Of a DNA stretch of 64,000 nt, positions 45,737 through 53,439 are shown piece after piece (the first letter of the stretch is position 1; each line of letters starts with the position of its first letter). The notes under the pieces are model-generated. The model did no database searches, was not told the DNA's origin, and worked only from the letters and a program-made list of their open reading frames with translations. The DNA is from Tropicimonas aquimaris (GTDB lineage Bacteria; Pseudomonadota; Alphaproteobacteria; Rhodobacterales; Rhodobacteraceae). The DNA lies in contig NZ_JBHTJT010000046.1 in NCBI RefSeq assembly GCF_042676185.1, forward strand, positions 163,899 to 227,898, read 5' to 3'. The translations under genes and the position numbers were made by a program.

Positions 45737-46261
45737 ATGGAATTCGCCAGACGCTACATACGCCTCATAGACGGAATGAACCGCATCATCGGCCGGATCG
45801 TGATGTACGGCATCTTCGTGATGATGGGCATCCTGCTTTGGTCCTCGATCTCCAAGACTTTCTTCCTGCCATCGCTCTGGACGCTGGAAATGGCGCAATT
45901 CGCCATGGTCGCCTATTACATGCTCGGCGGCCCCTACTCGATCCAGATGGGCTCCAACGTGCGGATGGACCTGCTCTACGGCGAATGGAGCAACCGCCGC
46001 AAAAGCCAGATCGACGCGATCACCGTGCTGTTCCTGATCACCTACCTCGGCTTCCTGCTCTGGGGCGGGATCGACAGCACGATCTACTCGTTCCAGTACG
46101 GCGGCGAGCGCAGCCCCACCGCCTGGCGTCCCTATCTGTGGCCGATCAAGGTGATCATGGTCACCGGCATCTTCCTGATGCTGCTGCAGGCGATCTCGGA
46201 ACTGCTCAAGGACATCCTGCGCCTCAAGGGCGTGCCCTACCCGCGCGAGGAGCAGATCTGA
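45737..46261 (+). CDS. TRAP transporter small permease (DctQ type)
   Basis: 174-residue membrane protein with four helices, typical of the DctQ component. It overlaps the large permease start as TGATG. With the next two genes it makes a sodium-driven importer for an organic acid or related solute. The substrate cannot be deduced from this subunit. Confidence 0.87.
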   Translation: MEFARRYIRLIDGMNRIIGRIVMYGIFVMMGILLWSSISKTFFLPSLWTLEMAQFAMVAYYMLGGPYSIQMGSNVRMDLLYGEWSNRRKSQIDAITVLFLITYLGFLLWGGIDSTIYSFQYGGERSPTAWRPYLWPIKVIMVTGIFLMLLQAISELLKDILRLKGVPYPREEQI

Positions 46262-47586
46262 TGTCCTACGACATGATCGCCATCCTGATGTTCTCCTCGA
46301 TGATGCTGATGCTGCTCACCGGGCAGCGCGTCTTCGGCGCCATCGGCTTCGTTGCCGTCATCTCCGCCTACTTCCTGTGGGGCGACCGCGGGGGATACGA
46401 CCTCGGCTTCTCGGCCGCGATGAAGCTGATGAAATGGTATCCGCTGCTGACCCTGCCGATGTTCATCTTCATGGGGTACATCCTCAGCAACAGCCGCATC
46501 GCGGACGACCTCTACAAGATGTTCCACGTCTGGATGGGCGGCCTGCGCGGCGGTCTCGCTATCGGGACCATCGGATTGATGGTGCTGATCTCGGCGATGA
46601 ACGGTCTGTCGGTCGCCGGCATGGCGATCGGCGCCACCATCGCGCTGCCGGAGCTGCTGAAGCGCGGCTACGACAAGCAGATGGTGACGGGCGTGATCCA
46701 GGCCGGCTCCTCGCTCGGTATCCTCGTACCGCCCTCCGTCGTGCTCGTGCTCTACGCAATGATCGCGCGCCAGCCGGTCGGCCAGCTCTGGCTCGCCGGC
46801 GTCGTCCCGGGGTTGATGATGGCCGCGATGTTCGTCATCTACATTGCCCTGCGCTGCCGGCTCCAGCCCTCGCTCGGCCCGGTTTTGCCGGAGGAGGACC
46901 GCGACATCCCGATGTCGGAGAAGCTGGCGCTACTGCGTGCCGGTCTGCTGCCGATCTTCATCTTCGCGGCGATGATGGTGCCTTTCGTCAACGGCTGGAC
47001 CTCGCTCGTCGAAAGCTCCGCCATCGGGGCGCTCGCCGCGTTTCTCGCGGCCGTGGTGAAGCGCCGTATGACCTGGGAGGTCTTCGAGCATTCGGTGCGC
47101 GCCACCCTTGGCATCACCTGCATGTTCATGTGGATCATCCTCGCCGCCCTCGCCTTCGGCGCTGTGTTCGACGGGCTCGGCGCGGTCAAGGCGATCGAGA
47201 GCGTCTTCACCGAGAAGCTCGGGCTTTCCCCGTGGATGATCCTGATCCTGATGCAGCTGAGCTTCATCCTTATGGGCACCTTCCTCGACGACACCGCGAT
47301 GCTGGTGATCGTCGCACCGCTCTACGTGCCGCTGGTCAAGGCGCTCGGCTTCGACCTGATATGGTATGGTGTGCTCTACACCATAACCACGCAGATCGCC
47401 TACATGACCCCGCCCTTCGGCTATAACCTGTTCCTGATGCGCGCGATGGCGCCGCCCGAGATCCGGCTCAAGGACATCTATGTCTCGATCATTCCCTTCG
47501 TCTTCGTGATGGTCGGCGCGCTGACGCTGGTGATGGTCTTCCCCCAGATCGCGCTCTGGCTGCCCGAGTACGTCTATTCGAAGTAA
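46261..47586 (+). CDS. TRAP transporter large permease (DctM type)
   Basis: 441-residue membrane protein with about 12-13 helices and motifs typical of DctM (GNLS-region equivalent MNGLSVAGMAIGATIALPEL, then GSSLGILVPPSVVLVLYA and MGTFLDDTAMLVI). It forms the translocation unit with DctQ. It overlaps the DctQ stop by one base and is followed 55 bases later by the binding-protein gene. Confidence 0.92.
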   Translation: MSYDMIAILMFSSMMLMLLTGQRVFGAIGFVAVISAYFLWGDRGGYDLGFSAAMKLMKWYPLLTLPMFIFMGYILSNSRIADDLYKMFHVWMGGLRGGLAIGTIGLMVLISAMNGLSVAGMAIGATIALPELLKRGYDKQMVTGVIQAGSSLGILVPPSVVLVLYAMIARQPVGQLWLAGVVPGLMMAAMFVIYIALRCRLQPSLGPVLPEEDRDIPMSEKLALLRAGLLPIFIFAAMMVPFVNGWTSLVESSAIGALAAFLAAVVKRRMTWEVFEHSVRATLGITCMFMWIILAALAFGAVFDGLGAVKAIESVFTEKLGLSPWMILILMQLSFILMGTFLDDTAMLVIVAPLYVPLVKALGFDLIWYGVLYTITTQIAYMTPPFGYNLFLMRAMAPPEIRLKDIYVSIIPFVFVMVGALTLVMVFPQIALWLPEYVYSK

Positions 47587-47641
47587 CCACCAGACCCCGA
47601 AAACGGGGCGACAACCCTAGGAAACCAACAGGAGGTTGGAC

Positions 47642-48676
47642 ATGACGACGAGACGGAATTTCCTGAAAGGCTCCGCCGCGCTGGCGCCCGGAGCGGTGCT
47701 GGCGACGCCGGCGCTCGCGCAATCCACGATCACGTGGCGGATGCAGACCTATGCCGGCCCGGCCCTCGCCGAGCACGTAATCGACCCGGCGATCAAGATG
47801 TTCAACACCATCGCCGGCGACCGGATGCAGATCGAGCTGTTCTACGCCGACCAGCTCGTGCCCACGGGCGAGCTGTTCCAGGCGCTCCAGCGCGGCACCA
47901 TCGACGCCGTGCAGTCCGATGACGACTCGATGGCCTCGCCCACCGAGGTGACGGTGTTCGGCGGCTACTTCCCCTTCGCCTCGCGCTACTCGCTCGACGT
48001 GCCTGTGCTGTTCAACCAGTACGGGCTGAACGAGATCTGGGATGCCGAGTATTCCAAGGTCGGGGTCAAGCACATCTCCGCCGGCGCCTGGGATCCCTGC
48101 CACTTCGCCACCAAGGATCCGATCAACTCGCTGGCCGACCTGCAGGGCAAGCGGGTCTTCACCTTCCCCACCGCCGGCCGCTTCCTGACCCAGTTCGGCG
48201 TGGTCCCGGTGACCCTGCCCTGGGAGGACATCGAGGTCGCCGTGCAGACCGGCGAGCTGGACGGTATCGCTTGGTCGGGCATCACCGAGGATTACACGGT
48301 CGGCTGGGCCGACGTGACCAACTACTTCCTCACCAACAACATCTCCGGCGCCTGGGCCGGCAGCTTCTTCGCCAACATGGACCGCTGGAACGAGCTGCCC
48401 GAGGATCTGCAGACACTGTTCCGCGTCTGCTGCGACCAGTCGCATTACTACCGCCAGTGGTGGTACTGGGGCGGCGAGGCCAGCCTGCGCGTCAACGGCG
48501 ACAAGATGCAGCTCACCACGATCCCCGATGCCGAATGGGCGACCGTCGAGGAAGCCGCCGTCGCCTTCTGGGACGAGATAGCCGCGGAATCCGAGACCAA
48601 GGCCAAGGTCGTGGAGATCATCAAGAAGTACAACGCCGACATGCAGAAGGCCGGCCGGCCCTACCGCTACGGCTGA
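47642..48676 (+). CDS. TRAP transporter solute-binding protein, TAT-exported
   Basis: 344-residue DctP-family periplasmic binding protein. The N-terminus is a twin-arginine signal (TTRRNFLKGSAALAPGAVL, cleavage near ALA). The conserved Arg of the TRAP ligand clamp probably lies in LADLQGKRVFTFPTAG. GGAGG ends six bases before the ATG at 47642; an upstream in-frame TTG is less likely. The sequence resembles the mannitol/chloroaromatic-annotated branch, whose members bind 2-oxo or aromatic acids, so the ligand is open. Two hairpins follow. Confidence 0.9.
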   Translation: MTTRRNFLKGSAALAPGAVLATPALAQSTITWRMQTYAGPALAEHVIDPAIKMFNTIAGDRMQIELFYADQLVPTGELFQALQRGTIDAVQSDDDSMASPTEVTVFGGYFPFASRYSLDVPVLFNQYGLNEIWDAEYSKVGVKHISAGAWDPCHFATKDPINSLADLQGKRVFTFPTAGRFLTQFGVVPVTLPWEDIEVAVQTGELDGIAWSGITEDYTVGWADVTNYFLTNNISGAWAGSFFANMDRWNELPEDLQTLFRVCCDQSHYYRQWWYWGGEASLRVNGDKMQLTTIPDAEWATVEEAAVAFWDEIAAESETKAKVVEIIKKYNADMQKAGRPYRYG

Positions 48677-48696
48677 GCCCGCGACCACAGGAGGGA

Positions 48697-48753
48697 TCGG
48701 CCCGCAAGGGCCGACCCGACAATAGGAAAATGACCGGCCCCTCGGGGCCGGTC
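48697..48753 (+). other. Tandem intercistronic stem-loops after the TRAP binding-protein gene
   Basis: Hairpin 1: TCGGCCC/GGGCCGA with GCAA loop (48697-48714). Hairpin 2: GACCGGCCC/GGGCCGGTC with CTCG loop (48732-48753). No T run follows. They should protect the upstream message or reduce read-through, favouring a high level of binding protein over the downstream enzymes. Confidence 0.65.
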
Positions 48754-48775
48754 GCCGATTGACAAGAGGACGAAC

Positions 48776-50140
48776 ATGCCCGCCCCGCTCACTTTCGACG
48801 CCCTGAAAGCCGCCGTCGACGACGGCTCCATCGACACCGTCCTGGTCTGCCAGGTCGACATGCAGGGCCGGCTCATGGGCAAGCGCTTTCATGCACGGAA
48901 CTTCGTGGACCATGCCTGGGAAGAGACCCATTGCTGCAACTACCTGCTGGCGACCGACCTCGAGATGGCGACGCCCAACGGCTACGCCTCCACCTCCTGG
49001 GCCGCCGGCTACGGCGACTACGTGATGAAGCCGGATCTGAGCACAATCCGCCCGGTGCCCTGGCTCGAAGCAACGGCGATGGTTCTCTGTGACATCCTCG
49101 ATCACGACAGCCACGAGCCGGTGCCACATGGTCCACGGCAGGTTCTGAAAGCGCAGATCGCCCGGCTCGAGGCCCTCGGCCTGATCCCGATGATGGCGAC
49201 CGAGCTGGAGTTCTTCCTCTTCGAGAAGAGCTTCGAGGAGATCCGCAAGTCCGGCTACCGCGACCTGGAGACGCTCTCCGGGCACAACGCCGACTACAAC
49301 ATCCTTCTCAGCGGCCGCGACGAGGTGGTCATGCGCCCGCTGCGCAACCACCTCGTCGCCGCAGGCATTCCGGTGGAAAACACCAAGGGCGAGGCCGAGA
49401 CCGGCCAGGAAGAGCTCAACATCCGCTATGCCGATGCGCTGGCCTGCGCCGATCACCACACCATCGCCAAGCATGCGACCAAGGAGATCGCCTGGGCCCA
49501 CGGCCACGCAGCGAGCTTCCTACCCAAGTGGCACCACGACAAGGTCGGAAGCGCCAGCCACGTGCACATGTCGCTCTGGAACGGCAGCGAGCCTGCGTTC
49601 TACGACGCCAGGGCGCCGCATGGCATGTCGGACCTGATGCGCAACTTCTGCGCCGGCCTGCTGCGCTATGCGCCCGACTATACCTACTTCATGGCGCCCT
49701 ACGTGAACAGCTACAAACGCTTCGTGAAGGGTACCTTCGCCCCCACCAAGACCGCATGGTCGGTGGACAACCGCACCGCGGGTTTCCGGCTCTGCGGCGA
49801 GGGCACGAAGGGCGTGCGCATGGAATGCCGTATCGCCGGCTCCGACATGAACCCCTATCTCGCCCAGGCCGCCTTTCTGGCCGCCGGGATTAAAGGGATC
49901 GAGGAGAAGCTGGAGCTGCCCCCCGCCACCGTCGGCGACATCTACGAGGACAGCGACGCCGGCGAGATCCCCCACACGCTGCGCGACGCGACCGAGACCC
50001 TTCGCAACTCCGCGATGCTCAGGGAGGCGATGGGCGATTTCGTCGTCGACCATTACACCCGCTGCGCCGAGGTCGAGCAGGAAGCCTTCGACCGCGTGGT
50101 GACCGACTGGGAACTCTCGCGCGGCTTCGAGGGCGCCTGA
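48776..50140 (+). CDS. Glutamine synthetase-like gamma-glutamyl-amine ligase (PuuA/GlnT type)
   Basis: 454-residue type III-like glutamine synthetase family protein. Conserved features are ATELEFFLF (metal/Glu), the glutamate/ATP region around GQEELNIRYADAL, SASHVHMSLW and the C-terminal YKRFVKGTFAPTKTAWSVDN and RMECRIAGSDMNPYL. Members such as PuuA, IpuC and GMAS join glutamate to an amine using ATP. Here it lies between a TRAP transporter and an aldehyde dehydrogenase, so gamma-glutamylation of an imported amine is the likely step. The specific amine is unknown. Confidence 0.85.
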   Translation: MPAPLTFDALKAAVDDGSIDTVLVCQVDMQGRLMGKRFHARNFVDHAWEETHCCNYLLATDLEMATPNGYASTSWAAGYGDYVMKPDLSTIRPVPWLEATAMVLCDILDHDSHEPVPHGPRQVLKAQIARLEALGLIPMMATELEFFLFEKSFEEIRKSGYRDLETLSGHNADYNILLSGRDEVVMRPLRNHLVAAGIPVENTKGEAETGQEELNIRYADALACADHHTIAKHATKEIAWAHGHAASFLPKWHHDKVGSASHVHMSLWNGSEPAFYDARAPHGMSDLMRNFCAGLLRYAPDYTYFMAPYVNSYKRFVKGTFAPTKTAWSVDNRTAGFRLCGEGTKGVRMECRIAGSDMNPYLAQAAFLAAGIKGIEEKLELPPATVGDIYEDSDAGEIPHTLRDATETLRNSAMLREAMGDFVVDHYTRCAEVEQEAFDRVVTDWELSRGFEGA

Positions 50141-50201
50141 CCCATCTGCCCAGCCCCTGCCGCGGGGCCGGGCCACTCACAACGGCTGAACTGGAAGAGC
50201 C

Positions 50202-51578
50202 ATGACAAAAACCGTGAAATGCATCTCGCCGATCGACGGATCGGTCTATGCCGAACGTCCCGTGCTGAGCCGGGACGACGCCTTTTACGCCGCCGCCCGC
50301 GCCCGCGCCGCACAACCCGCCTGGGCCGCCCGCCCGATGGCCGAGCGCATCGCGCTCGTCCGCGCTGCCGTGGCCGAAGTGGGCAAGACCACCGACCGCA
50401 TGGCCGTGGAACTGGCGCACCAGATGGGCCGCCCGGTCCGCTATGGCGGCGAGTTCGGAGGTTTCAACGAACGCGCCACCTACATGGCCGACATCGCCGA
50501 GCAGGCGCTCGCCCCGATCGTCATCGAGGACAGCGACAAATTCCTGCGCAAGATCGAGCGCGAGCCGCATGGCGTGGTTCTCGTGGTCGCGCCCTGGAAC
50601 TACCCTTACATGACCGCGATCAACACCATCGCACCGGCGCTGATTGCCGGCAACACCGTGGTGCTGAAGCACGCGGCGCAGACCCCGCTCGTGGGCGAGA
50701 GGATGGCCGAGGCCTTCCACGCCGCGGGCATCCCCGAGGACGTGTTCCAGAACGTCTTCCTCGACCACGACACCACCTCCGCGCTGATCGCCGGCCGCGC
50801 CTTCGACTTCGTGAATTTCACCGGTTCAGTCGGCGGTGGGCAGGCAATGGAACGCGCCGCCGCTGGCACCTTCACCGCCGTCTCGACCGAGCTTGGCGGC
50901 AAGGACCCGGGCTACGTGCGGGCCGATTCCGATATCACTGCCGCGGCAGAGACACTGATCGACGGGGCGATGTTCAACTCCGGCCAGTGCTGCTGCGGGA
51001 TCGAGCGGATCTACGTGGACGAAAGCGTCTTCGACGCCTTCCTCGAGAAATGCGTTGAAATCGTGAAGGGCTACAAGCTCGGGAACCCGCTGGACCCGGA
51101 GACCACCATCGGCCCGATGGCCAACGTCCGCTTCGCAAACGAAGTGCGCGCGCAGGTGGCCGAGGCGCTCGAAGCCGGCGCCGTGGCCCATATCCCGGCC
51201 AGCCCGGCGGATGACGGCGGCACCTATCTCAGCCCGCAGATCCTGACCAACGTCACCCACGACATGCGGGTGATGCGCGACGAGACTTTCGGCCCCGTCG
51301 TCGGCATCATGCCGGTCAAGGACGACGAGGAGGCGATCGCGCTGATGAACGACAGCGTGTTCGGCCTGACCTGTTCGATCTGGACGGCCGACACCGCCGC
51401 CGCGAACGCCATCGGCAAGCGGCTCCAGACCGGCACCGTCTTCATGAACCGCTGCGACTATCTCGACCCGGCGCTCTGCTGGACCGGCTGCAAGGACACC
51501 GGCCGCGGCGCCGGCCTGTCGGTACTGGGCTTCCACGCCCTCACCCGTCCGAAATCCTACCACCTCAAGAAAGCCTGA
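50202..51578 (+). CDS. NAD(P)-dependent aldehyde dehydrogenase
   Basis: 458-residue ALDH with all catalytic elements: Glu230 in STELGGK, the catalytic Cys in NSGQCCCG (residues 263-265, most likely Cys264), the NAD-binding VAPWNYPY and FTGSVGGGQ. It oxidises an aldehyde to an acid. It lies six bases before an iron-containing alcohol dehydrogenase, suggesting an alcohol to aldehyde to acid sequence within the cluster. The substrate is not identifiable. Confidence 0.92.
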   Translation: MTKTVKCISPIDGSVYAERPVLSRDDAFYAAARARAAQPAWAARPMAERIALVRAAVAEVGKTTDRMAVELAHQMGRPVRYGGEFGGFNERATYMADIAEQALAPIVIEDSDKFLRKIEREPHGVVLVVAPWNYPYMTAINTIAPALIAGNTVVLKHAAQTPLVGERMAEAFHAAGIPEDVFQNVFLDHDTTSALIAGRAFDFVNFTGSVGGGQAMERAAAGTFTAVSTELGGKDPGYVRADSDITAAAETLIDGAMFNSGQCCCGIERIYVDESVFDAFLEKCVEIVKGYKLGNPLDPETTIGPMANVRFANEVRAQVAEALEAGAVAHIPASPADDGGTYLSPQILTNVTHDMRVMRDETFGPVVGIMPVKDDEEAIALMNDSVFGLTCSIWTADTAAANAIGKRLQTGTVFMNRCDYLDPALCWTGCKDTGRGAGLSVLGFHALTRPKSYHLKKA

Positions 51579-51583
51579 CCGCC

Positions 51584-52729
51584 ATGAAACTGGTTGGAAA
51601 CTGGAACTATCCCACCCCGGTCCGCTTTGGCGCCGGACGGATCACCGAGATCGCCGATGCCTGCGCCGCCGCCGGCATCACCAGGCCGCTGCTGGTCACC
51701 GACCGCGGGCTTGCCAGCATGGCGATCACCACCCACACGCTGGACCTGCTGAACGAGGACGGTCTCGGGCGGGCGATGTTTTCCGAGGTCGACCCGAACC
51801 CCTCCGACAAGAACGTCGAGGCCGGGCTGAAGGTCTATCGCGAAGGCGGCTTCGACGGCGTTGTCGCCTTTGGCGGCGGCTCGGGCCTCGACCTTGCCAA
51901 GACACTCGCCTTCATGGCCGGGCAGTCTCGCCCGCTGTGGGATTTCGAGGATGTCGGAGACTGGTGGACCCGTGCCGACCCCGCGGGCATCCACCCGATC
52001 GTGGCCGTGCCGACCACCGCCGGCACCGGCTCCGAGGTCGGCCGCGCCAGCATCATCACCAATTCCGAGACCCACGAGAAGAAGATCATCTTCCACCCGA
52101 AGATGCTGCCCTCGGTGGTGATCTGCGATCCGGAACTGACGGTCGGGATGCCGAAATTCATCACCGCCGGCACCGGGCTCGACGCCTTCGCGCATTGCGT
52201 GGAAGCCTTCTGCTCGCCGCATTACCACCCGATGAGCCAGGGCATCGCGCTCGAAGGGATGCGGCTGGTCAAGGAGCACCTGCCCCGCGCCTATGCGGAC
52301 GGCACCGACCTCGAGGCGCGGGCGCACATGATGTCGGCCGCCGCGATGGGCGCGACCGCGTTCCAGAAGGGGCTCGGGGCGATTCATGCGCTGAGCCACC
52401 CGATCGGCGCGGTGCACCACACCCATCACGGCACCACCAACGCTGTCTGCATGCCCGCGGTGCTGCAGTTCAACCGCGCGCCCTGCGAGGGCATCCTCGG
52501 CCAGGCGGCGGCCTATCTGGGCATTGACGGCGGGTTCGACGGGTTCTGCGCATATGTGGACGAACTCAACGCCTCGCTGGGCATCCCCCGGACGCTGACC
52601 GAGCTTGGCGTCACGGACCCGGATCTCGACGCGCTGACGAAATCCGCGCTGAACGATCCGAGCACCGGCGGCAATCCGGTCGAAATGACCTATGAAAATA
52701 CTCGGAAGCTGTTCGAGACGCTTCTCTAG
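51584..52729 (+). CDS. Iron-containing (group III) alcohol dehydrogenase
   Basis: 381-residue Fe-ADH with metal ligands D200, H204, H268 and H282 in the spacing of FucO, and the nucleotide motif FGGGSGLDLAK. It oxidises an alcohol or reduces an aldehyde with NAD. The gene begins five bases after the ALDH stop codon, so both are in one operon with the glutamine-synthetase-like gene. The large histidine cluster HHTHH (278-282) is normal for the family. Confidence 0.92.
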   Translation: MKLVGNWNYPTPVRFGAGRITEIADACAAAGITRPLLVTDRGLASMAITTHTLDLLNEDGLGRAMFSEVDPNPSDKNVEAGLKVYREGGFDGVVAFGGGSGLDLAKTLAFMAGQSRPLWDFEDVGDWWTRADPAGIHPIVAVPTTAGTGSEVGRASIITNSETHEKKIIFHPKMLPSVVICDPELTVGMPKFITAGTGLDAFAHCVEAFCSPHYHPMSQGIALEGMRLVKEHLPRAYADGTDLEARAHMMSAAAMGATAFQKGLGAIHALSHPIGAVHHTHHGTTNAVCMPAVLQFNRAPCEGILGQAAAYLGIDGGFDGFCAYVDELNASLGIPRTLTELGVTDPDLDALTKSALNDPSTGGNPVEMTYENTRKLFETLL

Positions 52730-52830
52730 AGTGCTCAACGCGGCGCGCCTCCGGGCGCGCCGCGGCCCTTCCGGGGGCGATTTCTGCACTGCGCTGCAGA
52801 ATCCCGATTGACAGCCGCACACCCACTCTG

Positions 52831-52853
52831 TGAAATTTTGGTCGAAAATTTCA
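52831..52853. promoter_or_regulatory. Palindromic operator candidate upstream of the XRE-cupin gene
   Basis: TGAAATTTT-GGTCG-AAAATTTCA, perfect 9-bp arms, ending 16 bases before the start codon. The position overlaps the expected promoter/leader, as for autoregulated XRE repressors. AT-rich arms stand out from the local GC-rich background. Confidence 0.55.
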
Positions 52854-52869
52854 TGAGAGCGGATCAGCC

Positions 52870-53427
52870 ATGAGCGGCAACGATACCCTTGGAAAGGACC
52901 TCCGCGCCCTGCGGACCTCGCGCAAGATGACGCTGGAAGAGCTCGCCGGTGCGCTCGGACGCTCCGTCGGCTGGGTCAGCCAGGTGGAGCGGGACATCTC
53001 GACGCCGCGCATGTCCGACCTGCAGGCCATCGCCAAGGTGTTCGACGTCCCCGTCTCGCTGTTCTTCGGCAATGCCGATGCGCCGGAGGCCGAGCGCGGC
53101 CGCGTGGTGCGCGCCTCGGCCCGGCGGGTCATGGGCGAGAACGAGGGCGGCCTGGTCGAGACGCTGATCTCGCCGGACCTGACCGACAGTTTCGAGGTGA
53201 TCCACTCCACCTTCCTGCCCGGCGCCAGCCGCATGACCCCGGTCGCCCGCCCGACCCAGGAGGTGGTCTGGATGGCGTCGGGCAAGCTCGACATCTGGCT
53301 CGACGACCAGAAGTTCACCATTGCCGCCGGCGACAGCTTCCGCATCCGCGAGCAAAGCTACTGCTGGGCCAACCCCTACGACTCCCCCGCCATCGCCATC
53401 TGGGTCATTTCTCCGCCCGTCTACTGA
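52870..53427 (+). CDS. XRE family regulator with C-terminal cupin domain (PuuR-like)
   Basis: 185-residue regulator: an N-terminal HTH_XRE (residues about 8-62, LGRSVGWVSQVERDISTPRM) and a C-terminal cupin (about 105-180) that binds a small ligand. PuuR-type proteins repress amine or amino-acid catabolic operons. It lies 12 bases upstream of the FAD/GcvT gene and downstream of the alcohol dehydrogenase, inside the amine cluster. A perfect palindrome just upstream is a likely operator. Confidence 0.88.
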   Translation: MSGNDTLGKDLRALRTSRKMTLEELAGALGRSVGWVSQVERDISTPRMSDLQAIAKVFDVPVSLFFGNADAPEAERGRVVRASARRVMGENEGGLVETLISPDLTDSFEVIHSTFLPGASRMTPVARPTQEVVWMASGKLDIWLDDQKFTIAAGDSFRIREQSYCWANPYDSPAIAIWVISPPVY

Positions 53428-53439
53428 GGAACCACCTTC

